From: an uncultured Lachnospiraceae bacterium
Lineage (GTDB): Bacteria; Bacillota; Clostridia; Lachnospirales; Lachnospiraceae
Length of the DNA stretch: 6,895 nt
Assembly (NCBI GenBank): GCA_947003375.1
Contig: CAMQOJ010000232.1
Span: forward strand, 1 to 6,895
Direction of reading: 5' to 3'
Below are positions 1 through 4,707 of this stretch, one piece after another. Position numbers and translations under genes: made by a program. Under the pieces are notes generated by a model, which was given only the letters and a program-made list of their open reading frames with translations, searched no databases and was not told the DNA's origin. Within the stretch, counting starts at the first letter, position 1. The number at the start of each line of letters is the position of its first letter.

Positions 1-46
1 TACACGAGTCTCTTCGTCGGCAGCGTCAGATGTGTATAAGAGACAG
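1..46 (+). other. Illumina Nextera i5-side adapter (artefact, not genomic)
   Basis: Bases 28-46 are the 19-bp Tn5 mosaic end (AGATGTGTATAAGAGACAG). Bases 14-27 are the Nextera read-1 primer part TCGTCGGCAGCGTC. Bases 6-13 (GAGTCTCT) sit exactly where the 8-nt i5 index belongs, and bases 1-5 (TACAC) match the end of the P5 arm. The order and spacing match the library construct, so genomic sequence starts at about base 47. The mosaic end should not be read as a natural transposon end. Confidence 0.97.
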
Positions 47-47
47 G

Positions 48-101
48 TACCAGGAACTGACAAAAAAGTATGAAACCTTATGTAATGACGACAATACCTG
101 A
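48..101 (+). CDS. Possible 3' end of a convergent gene, truncated by the contig edge
   Basis: One plus-strand frame is open from the adapter junction and reads YQELTKKYETLCNDDNT followed by TGA at 99-101. The charged, hydrophilic composition looks like a protein C terminus, and the stop is followed by small hairpins, as expected at the end of a gene converging on the transporter operon. Seventeen codons are too few to identify a family or to exclude a chance open frame. No function is proposed. Confidence 0.3.
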   Translation, partial: YQELTKKYETLCNDDNT

Positions 102-147
102 TTCCTCCCGGCGAGGAAAAGCCCAGGGCCAAACCCTTGCCTGAAGA

Positions 148-178
148 GGCGGCCGCAAGCATTCTGCCCGCGGCCGCC
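148..178. terminator. GC-rich hairpin between convergent genes, possible terminator
   Basis: GGCGGCCGC at 148-156 pairs perfectly with GCGGCCGCC at 170-178 around a 13-nt loop, giving 9 G-C pairs. On the plus strand it is followed by a T-rich but interrupted tract (from 180). On the minus strand no clear U-tract follows. It lies past the stop of the minus-strand binding-protein gene and past the possible plus-strand gene end, the usual place for a shared terminator. The weak T-tract lowers confidence in function; the stem itself is plain to see. Confidence 0.45.
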
Positions 179-181
179 CTT

Positions 182-226
182 CTTCTACATCGCTTCTATA
201 TCTCTTCTATAATCTCTTCTATCTTT
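182..226. repeat. Degenerate 11-bp tandem repeat, four copies
   Basis: Four consecutive copies of a CTTCTA-led unit: CTTCTACATCG (182-192), CTTCTATATCT (193-203), CTTCTATAATCT (204-215, one base longer) and CTTCTATCTTT (216-226). The plus strand is nearly all pyrimidine plus A, the minus strand purine-rich. It lies in the non-coding tail between the binding-protein stop codon (269) and the GC hairpin. No function is known to me. Confidence 0.6.
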
Positions 227-268
227 TTCCGCATTTCCTTTTCCCTGTACATGTGGAGGCGTCCTCTC

Positions 269-2014
269 TTAGTTCGCGTTCTTCGCGTCAAGGAACGCCT
301 GAATCTGGGAAATCAGCTCGGCGCGAATCTCCTCCAGCCCTACTGCCGTGGCATCCTCATGCCACTGGGCAATCTTCTCCGCGGCCTCGTCGGCGTCGTA
401 CATGGAGATGGTCAGCTGCAGCTCATTGGACAGGGCGGACACATTGGCGATCTGGGTCTCCACATTGGTGGTGTCGAACACGAATCCGGCCAGAGGGCTC
501 AGCTTGTAGGTGGAAGGATCGTACATATAGTCGAAGCGGGACTTGATTTCCTCGTTCTCGCTTACGAACTCGCTGACCCTGATGTAGGTCGGGTTCTGGG
601 TAAAGGAGTAGGTGGGCATGGAGTAAGCCAGGTTCTCGTCGATGTCCAGTTTCTTATAGCCGTCTTCTCCCACTGCCTCCCAATCCTCTCCCTCGATGCC
701 CAGCTCGAACAGGTCGTGGGCCTCCTGGCTTCCGAACATCCAGTCGAGGAAATACATCACGGCATCGGTCTTCTCGGACCACTCGGGAACCACCAGCCAG
801 TTGTTGGTGGCCATGTCGCAGACTACTGCGCCGGGCTCCATATTGCGCTGGGCGTCTTCGATGACATAGAAGCCATACTCTTCATCGGGATTGGTCTCCA
901 GGGCTGTCTTCACCTTGCTCTCATACTCGCTCAGCGCGGAGTAGGCGATGGCCGCGGGCTTCTCCACGGTGTCGGTGCCGCCGCGGTTGGGGTTCAGGTA
1001 GGGGTTCCACTTGGTGCGGTCCTGAATGTATGCGGTGATGAAGTCATCCTGATAGCCTGCGGGCATCTTGGCGAACTCCTCCGGGGAATCGCCGGGAACC
1101 ACCGCGTTCAGGACGGTCTTCTCATCCTCGCTCAGCCCCACCCAGATCCAGGTCTGGTCGCCGAGGACGTTCACATTGTCCTGGGTATACACATGGTCAT
1201 GCTTGGCGGAGTACCAGGGGGAATCCAGGCGGAAGAAGTTCCAGAGGCTGACGCCGATCATGCCCTCCTCGTTCTCCTGTACGGTCTTCACGAACTCCAG
1301 GAGGCTCGCCTCGTCTGTGATGGGCGCGCAGTCGTACTTCTTGCGCAGGTCCTCGCGGTACATGAAGCCGCGGCTGTCTTCATAGAAGGTGGCCAGGTTG
1401 ATGCCGTAGATGCCCTTCTGGTAGGAACCGTCCTCCTGGCGGATGTAGGAAGTCATGGCCTGTACGAAATCCTCGGAGAAAGCGTTCTTCAGGCCCGGGA
1501 ACGCGTCATTGCCAAAGTAGGAAGACAGATCCGCGAAGTTGCCGTCCTGGATGAAGGTGCTCAGCCCATGCCAGCCGCCGCAGAACATCAGGTCGAAATC
1601 CTCCTGTCCGATCATGGCCGTGGTCAGTTTGTCCTTGTAATCGCCGCCTGCCACCCATGCGAATTCGGGATGGATTTTGCTCATGACGGGGTCGTCCGCC
1701 GTCATCTCCTCGTATTTCGCCAGGACTTTGTCCAGGTTGCGGAATTCGTTCATGACACGGATCTTGATGGTGGTGTCCTCAATTTGGGGTGCTTCCGCCT
1801 GGCCGCCCTCCTCGGGAGCCTCCTCGCCGGAAGCCTGGGAGTTCTCCTCAGCGGATTCCCCGGGGTCTTCCGCAGAGGATTCCTGCTGCTCGGACTGCTG
1901 GGTGTCTGCCTGGCTGTCATTGCCCGCGTCATCCTTGCCGCAGGCCGCCATGGACAGGGTCATGGCTCCCGCCAGCGCCAGCGCCATGGTCTTCTTCAGA
2001 AACTGATTTTTCAT
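269..2014 (-). CDS. Extracellular substrate-binding lipoprotein of a CUT1 carbohydrate ABC transporter (LplA/YtcQ type)
   Basis: A 581-residue secreted lipoprotein that captures a sugar or oligosaccharide outside the cell and passes it to the LplB/LplC permeases encoded just upstream. The signal peptide has a KK-containing n-region and a hydrophobic core (residues 11-22), and ends in the lipobox MAAC with lipidated Cys25. Residues 26-80 form an acidic, low-complexity linker (18 Asp/Glu, one Lys, no aromatics). The type-1 solute-binding fold follows to about residue 480. The C-terminal part (around PLAGFVFDTTNVETQI and the closing amphipathic helix) resembles the DUF3502 domain of large LplA-like proteins. 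The ATG at 2014 was chosen because a perfect AAGGAGG lies 6 nt upstream (2021-2027) and the signal peptide begins there; an in-frame ATG at 2047 lies inside an RNA hairpin and adds residues that spoil the signal peptide. Family assignment is firm; the substrate is unknown. Confidence 0.93.
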   Translation of the reverse strand: MKNQFLKKTMALALAGAMTLSMAACGKDDAGNDSQADTQQSEQQESSAEDPGESAEENSQASGEEAPEEGGQAEAPQIEDTTIKIRVMNEFRNLDKVLAKYEEMTADDPVMSKIHPEFAWVAGGDYKDKLTTAMIGQEDFDLMFCGGWHGLSTFIQDGNFADLSSYFGNDAFPGLKNAFSEDFVQAMTSYIRQEDGSYQKGIYGINLATFYEDSRGFMYREDLRKKYDCAPITDEASLLEFVKTVQENEEGMIGVSLWNFFRLDSPWYSAKHDHVYTQDNVNVLGDQTWIWVGLSEDEKTVLNAVVPGDSPEEFAKMPAGYQDDFITAYIQDRTKWNPYLNPNRGGTDTVEKPAAIAYSALSEYESKVKTALETNPDEEYGFYVIEDAQRNMEPGAVVCDMATNNWLVVPEWSEKTDAVMYFLDWMFGSQEAHDLFELGIEGEDWEAVGEDGYKKLDIDENLAYSMPTYSFTQNPTYIRVSEFVSENEEIKSRFDYMYDPSTYKLSPLAGFVFDTTNVETQIANVSALSNELQLTISMYDADEAAEKIAQWHEDATAVGLEEIRAELISQIQAFLDAKNAN

Positions 2015-2020
2015 TCTTTT

Positions 2021-2027
2021 CCTCCTT
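2021..2027 (-). promoter_or_regulatory. Ribosome binding site of the binding-protein gene
   Basis: AAGGAGG on the minus strand, 6 nt before the ATG at 2014. It decides against the longer start at 2047. It lies outside and just 3' of the large hairpin (2040-2133), so that fold should leave it accessible to ribosomes. Confidence 0.85.
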
Positions 2028-2039
2028 ATTTGAAGTTCC

Positions 2040-2133
2040 GCATACACGCGCCCTGTACCCAGGCATGGCAGAGGATTTCCGGCCGCTTAATGATGCGTCC
2101 GTAAATCCTCTGGGGCACTGGGCGCGCGTATGC
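2040..2133 (-). other. 94-nt intercistronic RNA hairpin upstream of the binding-protein gene
   Basis: Three stacked helices: 2040-2053 with 2120-2133 (14 pairs), one mismatch (2054/2119), 2055-2060 with 2113-2118 (6 pairs), then an 8-nt one-sided bulge (2061-2068), then 2069-2078 with 2103-2112 (10 perfect pairs), closed by a 24-nt apical loop. At 2046/2127 and 2057/2116 the plus strand would have A-C mismatches, while the minus-strand RNA has G-U wobbles. This points to the operon transcript as the folded molecule. It has no U-tract after it, so it is not an evident terminator. The position between permease and binding-protein genes suggests an mRNA stabiliser or processing element; that role is inferred. 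Confidence 0.8.
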
Positions 2134-2146
2134 TGTTTTTAGTTCC

Positions 2147-2164
2147 GTATGTGTGGGCACATAC
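2147..2164 (-). other. Small intercistronic hairpin sharing flanks with the large one
   Basis: On the minus strand GTATGTG pairs perfectly with CACATAC (7 bp) around a CCCA tetraloop. It is bordered by the same plus-strand sequences, AGTTCCG on one side and CTGTTTTTA on the other, as the 94-nt hairpin beside it. Only the inner arm sequences differ, and both pairs of arms stay complementary. Function is unknown. Confidence 0.7.
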
Positions 2165-2178
2165 TGTTTTTATTTGCA

Positions 2179-2219
2179 TCTCTGCCGTCCCGGAATCCAT
2201 ATCCTGGTGCGGGCAGAGA
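2179..2219 (-). other. Hairpin shortly after the lplC stop codon
   Basis: TCTCTGCC at 2179-2186 pairs with GGCAGAGA at 2212-2219 (8 bp) around a 25-nt loop that can form a few inner pairs (GGA/TCC). It begins 17 nt after the permease stop (2237-2239) in the direction of transcription. No T-run follows on the minus strand, so a terminator is unlikely. A 3'-end stabiliser of the permease message is possible. Confidence 0.55.
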
Positions 2220-2236
2220 GAAATAACTTTTTTCCG

Positions 2237-3145
2237 TCACCCTTTAATCGCCCCGACAGTAAGCCCGCTGGTAAAGTACTTCTGTACATAAGGGTACAGG
2301 AAGATGATAGGCCCGATGGCTACCACGGTGGTGGCCATCCGCAGGGAGTTGGTGGGGATCTCCCCCGCCGCTATGCCCGTGCTCCTGGCCATCTCCTTCA
2401 TGGCGTCCGCGTTGCGCAGCATCCGCATCAGCAGGTACTGCAGGGGGAAGAGCTTGCTGTCGTCCAGGTACAGCATGGCGTTGAACCACTGGTTCCAGTA
2501 GCCCAGGGCATAGAACAGACTCAATGTGGCGATGCCCGGCACGGACACCGGAAGGATGATCTTCCACAGAATCTGGAAGTCATTGGCACCGTCCATGTAG
2601 GCCGATTCCGACAGCTCATGAGGAATCCCGTTAAAGAAGTTCCGCATCAGGAACATGTTCCAGGCCCCGAAGGCCACGGGGATGATCAGCACGAATAGAT
2701 TGTCCTTCAGTCCCAGGTTCTTGGTAATCAAAAGGTATGTAGGCACCAGCCCGCCCCCGAACAGCATGGTGAAGTATACGAAGAACGTAATCACGTTGCG
2801 GAACTTCACCTTCTTCAGAGACAGAGGATAGGCCATGGTAATGGTCAGGAACATGCTGAAGATAGTCCCCGCCACCGTGGTGAAGATGGTCACCCCGTAG
2901 GCCCGGAAAATCTGCGCGTCCCCCAGCACCACCTGATATGCCTGTATGGTGAAGTCCTTGGGGATAATCGGAAAACCGTATATGGCAAAATTGGCTTCCG
3001 TCTCAAAGCTGCTCCCCAGAATGATGGCAAAGGGGAACAGGCAGTAGATGCAGAACAGCGTGGCTATGGCGTATACCACCACCTCGAACACCTTCTCGCC
3101 GCCGGACTTTTTGATGGCGGTTCCCTGGATTCTTGTTTTTCCCAT
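2237..3145 (-). CDS. lplC: CUT1 carbohydrate ABC transporter permease, LplC/YtcP type (second permease subunit)
   Basis: A 302-residue integral membrane subunit that pairs with the LplB-type protein to form the sugar channel. About six hydrophobic segments are seen, near residues 20-45, 85-108, 116-140, 147-165, 197-218 and 270-286. The cytoplasmic EAA loop that contacts the ATPase reads ESAYMDGA at 180-187 with the conserved LP at 198-199. The end, YFTSGLTVGAIKG, is the typical LplC-family C terminus, and the length is usual. The ATG at 3145 has an AAGGAAGG purine run at 3153-3160, a fair but not perfect ribosome site. A 121-nt hairpin-rich spacer separates it from lplB upstream; 222 nt of structured spacer separate it from the binding-protein gene downstream. 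The symbol is a family-level match; the substrate is unknown. Confidence 0.93.
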   Translation of the reverse strand: MGKTRIQGTAIKKSGGEKVFEVVVYAIATLFCIYCLFPFAIILGSSFETEANFAIYGFPIIPKDFTIQAYQVVLGDAQIFRAYGVTIFTTVAGTIFSMFLTITMAYPLSLKKVKFRNVITFFVYFTMLFGGGLVPTYLLITKNLGLKDNLFVLIIPVAFGAWNMFLMRNFFNGIPHELSESAYMDGANDFQILWKIILPVSVPGIATLSLFYALGYWNQWFNAMLYLDDSKLFPLQYLLMRMLRNADAMKEMARSTGIAAGEIPTNSLRMATTVVAIGPIIFLYPYVQKYFTSGLTVGAIKG

Positions 3146-3181
3146 ATCATTTCCTTCCTTCTCTTATAAACTACAAAACCG

Positions 3182-3208
3182 GAAGAATCGCATCCCTCGC
3201 GATTCTTC
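3182..3208 (-). repeat. 10-bp perfect hairpin in the lplB-lplC spacer
   Basis: GAAGAATCGC at 3182-3191 and GCGATTCTTC at 3199-3208 are perfect inverted repeats around a 7-nt loop. On the minus strand it comes just after the larger hairpin at 3210-3266 and before the lplC ribosome site. TTTT occurs a few bases later on that strand (after CCGG), a poor intrinsic terminator at best. The two adjoining palindromes could be one dispersed REP-like repeat unit, which cannot be shown from one copy. Confidence 0.7.
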
Positions 3209-3209
3209 T

Positions 3210-3266
3210 GTGTGCAAAGATTTTCTTAGGCTGTGTACTTTACAGCCTTAGAAAATCTTTGCACAC
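3210..3266 (-). repeat. 24-pair hairpin abutting the lplB stop codon
   Basis: Arms 3210-3234 and 3242-3266 are inverted repeats over 25 positions with a single mismatch (3227/3249) and a 7-nt loop. The first base of the stem is the base right after the lplB TAA (3267-3269), so a ribosome finishing lplB would cover the foot of the stem. The arms are AT-rich compared with the flanking genes. There is no U-tract after it. Possible roles are message stabilisation, RNase III-type cleavage, or a mobile palindromic repeat; none is proved. Confidence 0.85.
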
Positions 3267-4229
3267 TTAGAAGATTGCCGCGTCCGGCTCTACTTTTTTG
3301 GTGATGAAGTTGGTGGCAAATACCAGCACCAGGCCTACAATGGACTGGAAGAAGCTGGTAGCCGTGCTCATCCCCAGGTTGTTCAACTGGCGCAGGGCTC
3401 TGTATACAAAGGTGTCTATGACGTCCGTTGTGGGATACAAGGCGGCATTATCGCCCACCAGCGCGTAGATCATGCCGAAATCGCCGTTGAAGATCTTGCC
3501 CACGCTCATGATGGTCAGCATGATGGCCGTGGTCTTTAAGAGGGGCAGGGTAATCCTGGTGATCTGCTGGAGCCTGGTGGCGCCGTCCACCCTGGCCGCC
3601 TCGTACATCTCCTGGTCGAAGCCCGTGATGGCCGCCACGTACACGATGGTTCCGTACCCTGCTCCCTGCCAGAGCTTCAAAAGCACCAGGATCAATGGCC
3701 ACCAGCCCGGATTGGTGTAGAACGCCGGGTCTGTCCCTCCATTGTCCACGATCCATCTGGTCAGGATGCCGCTGCCTCCGATGATGCCGCTCATGAACAT
3801 GGCCACCACTGTCCAGGAGACGAAGTGGGGGAAGATGGCGATGGTCTGTACTACTTTATTGTAGACCTTCTTCTTAATCTCCACGAACACCAGAGCCAGG
3901 ATGATGGACATGACAGTGCCCGTGGCGATGAACAGCACATTCAGGAAAATCGTGTTGAAGAAGATTTTGCCTACACCTTTGTAGTTGAACAGGAACTGGA
4001 AGTTCTTCAGTCCCACCCAGGGGCTGCCCCAGATGCCGTCCTTGTAATTGAAGTCCTTGAACGCGATCAGCACGCCGTACATGGGATAATAGCAGAAAAT
4101 CAATACCCAGATAATGGTGGGAAGCGTCATGAGATACAACAGCTTGTGCTTCCACAGCTCCTGCAGCCCGCCCGCAAAGCCCAGACGCTCTCTGTAGGGT
4201 CGGTCAGCTTGTGTCTTCGTCTTTTTCAC
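3267..4229 (-). CDS. lplB: CUT1 carbohydrate ABC transporter permease, LplB type (first permease subunit)
   Basis: A 320-residue integral membrane subunit of a sugar importer. It begins with a basic cytoplasmic head (KKTKTQADRPYRER), then shows the LplB hallmark around residues 26-75 (KHKLLYLMTLP, YYPMYGVLIAFKDFNY, WGSPWVGLKNF). Hydrophobic segments lie near 32-55, 91-117, 125-150, 177-199, 233-247 and 291-309. The EAA loop is EAARVDGA at 210-217 with LP at 228-229. The end, KKVEPDAAIF, resembles the usual family terminus. The start is GTG at 4229, supported by AAGGAGG 7 nt upstream (4237-4243); longer in-frame ATG starts fall inside the terminator at 4372-4413. It is the first gene of the lplB-lplC-binding protein operon. 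The 142 nt between terminator and GTG must hold its promoter, but I see no convincing -35/-10 pair: TAAAAT (minus strand, 4282-4287) has no good partner. Confidence 0.94.
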   Translation of the reverse strand: MKKTKTQADRPYRERLGFAGGLQELWKHKLLYLMTLPTIIWVLIFCYYPMYGVLIAFKDFNYKDGIWGSPWVGLKNFQFLFNYKGVGKIFFNTIFLNVLFIATGTVMSIILALVFVEIKKKVYNKVVQTIAIFPHFVSWTVVAMFMSGIIGGSGILTRWIVDNGGTDPAFYTNPGWWPLILVLLKLWQGAGYGTIVYVAAITGFDQEMYEAARVDGATRLQQITRITLPLLKTTAIMLTIMSVGKIFNGDFGMIYALVGDNAALYPTTDVIDTFVYRALRQLNNLGMSTATSFFQSIVGLVLVFATNFITKKVEPDAAIF

Positions 4230-4236
4230 TGTGTCC

Positions 4237-4243
4237 CCTCCTT
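4237..4243 (-). promoter_or_regulatory. Ribosome binding site that sets the lplB GTG start
   Basis: AAGGAGG on the minus strand, 7 nt before GTG at 4229. No comparable site precedes the in-frame upstream ATG at 4409. This fixes the LplB-type protein at 320 residues, its usual family size. Confidence 0.85.
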
Positions 4244-4371
4244 GAATTTTAGTTCTGAGACTGTTTTGGTTTGTTAAGTCTATTTTAAGATGCGGAAATC
4301 CGAAAACACATAGGAAAAAAGCTAGAAACAGGGTAATTTTTGAAGATGTGCCCGTAATGACCACAGAAAAA

Positions 4372-4413
4372 GGCCATGGGGCCGGATGCATTCCTGCTTC
4401 CGGCCCCATGGCC
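4372..4413 (-). terminator. Strong intrinsic terminator of the 70-residue gene
   Basis: Arms 4372-4386 and 4399-4413 pair perfectly over 15 bp, then after one T-T mismatch 3 further pairs (4388-4390 with 4395-4397) close on a 4-base loop. On the minus strand the stem is followed at once by TTTTT (4367-4371). It starts 11 nt after the stop codon of the small gene. It insulates the lplBC-binding protein operon from upstream transcription, so that operon should have its own promoter. Confidence 0.92.
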
Positions 4414-4424
4414 CAGTCACATTT

Positions 4425-4637
4425 TTATTCCTTCAGCTCATCGATATCCGTCAGATTGACTCCCAAAGAGTTGAGTACCGCTTTCAACGACTTGTAATCC
4501 TTTTTCAGGCCCTCATATGTCTTCATGGCATTCTCTTCTCTCGCATTTTTCATATGTGCCTGCACCTTCTGAAATTCATTGACTATATCCCTGATAATTT
4601 CGGCTCCGCCCGGCATATAATCACCCGCTTTCTCCAT
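4425..4637 (-). CDS. Small helical (coiled-coil-like) protein of unknown function
   Basis: A 70-residue soluble protein; I do not recognise a family. It has no signal peptide or membrane segment. After a short head (MEKAGDYMPGG), residues 12-58 carry apolar residues at 3-4 spacing: I15, I18, F22, V25, M29, A32, then A37, Y41, L44, Y48, L51, L55, L58. This suggests one long or two packed amphipathic helices. The rest is highly charged (KNAREEN, KKDYK, DIDELKE). The gene has its own promoter (4666-4694) and terminator (4372-4413), so it can be a single-gene unit between two transporter gene groups. Its codons use more A/T at third positions than its neighbours. The ribosome site is weak (GAGGG about 11 nt before ATG 4637), and the ATG at codon 8 is an alternative start. 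A regulatory or adaptor role is possible but unsupported. Confidence 0.75.
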   Translation of the reverse strand: MEKAGDYMPGGAEIIRDIVNEFQKVQAHMKNAREENAMKTYEGLKKDYKSLKAVLNSLGVNLTDIDELKE

Positions 4638-4665
4638 ACCGCCACAATCCCTCGGTTACAGCTTT

Positions 4666-4694
4666 ATTATAGCAAAACGCCCATAGCATGTAAA
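4666..4694 (-). promoter_or_regulatory. Sigma-A-type promoter of the 70-residue gene
   Basis: On the minus strand TTTACA (4689-4694) and a perfect TATAAT (4666-4671) are separated by exactly 17 nt. Transcription would start about 25 nt before the ATG at 4637, leaving a short leader. The promoter sits in the 70-nt gap after the YesL-type gene. Confidence 0.85.
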
Positions 4695-4707
4695 GCGATA
4701 TCTTGGC

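Noticed and set aside
28..46. Tn5 mosaic end as evidence of a transposon
   Set aside because: It is embedded in the full Nextera adapter, so it comes from library preparation.
102..118. 6-bp hairpin TTCCTC/GAGGAA right after the stop at 99-101
   Set aside because: The stem is short and is followed by A rather than T on the plus strand, so it is not a convincing terminator.
2015..2047. Eleven-residue extension of the binding protein from ATG 2047
   Set aside because: The ATG is within the foot of the 94-nt hairpin, lacks a ribosome site, and the perfect AAGGAGG serves the ATG at 2014.
137..2104. 655-codon plus-strand open frame opposite the binding-protein gene
   Set aside because: It is antisense to a clear lipoprotein gene with a perfect ribosome site. 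Its translation has no recognisable domain, it crosses the hairpin and tandem repeat on one side and the structured spacer on the other, and such frames arise from codon bias in GC-rich genes.
3825..4277. Plus-strand open frame opposite lplB
   Set aside because: Shadow of the permease gene; it runs through the lplB ribosome site region and has no own start signals.
4282..4310. Possible lplB promoter with TAAAAT at 4282-4287
   Set aside because: At 17-18 nt spacing the upstream hexamers (TGTGTT, ATGTGT) match the -35 consensus poorly. A small CGGAAATCCG dyad (4293-4302) overlaps but is too short to call an operator.
4230..4409. Sixty-codon N-terminal extension of lplB from ATG 4409
   Set aside because: The upstream start lies inside the terminator stem, has no ribosome site, and the added residues are not part of LplB proteins. 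The GTG at 4229 has AAGGAGG at good spacing.
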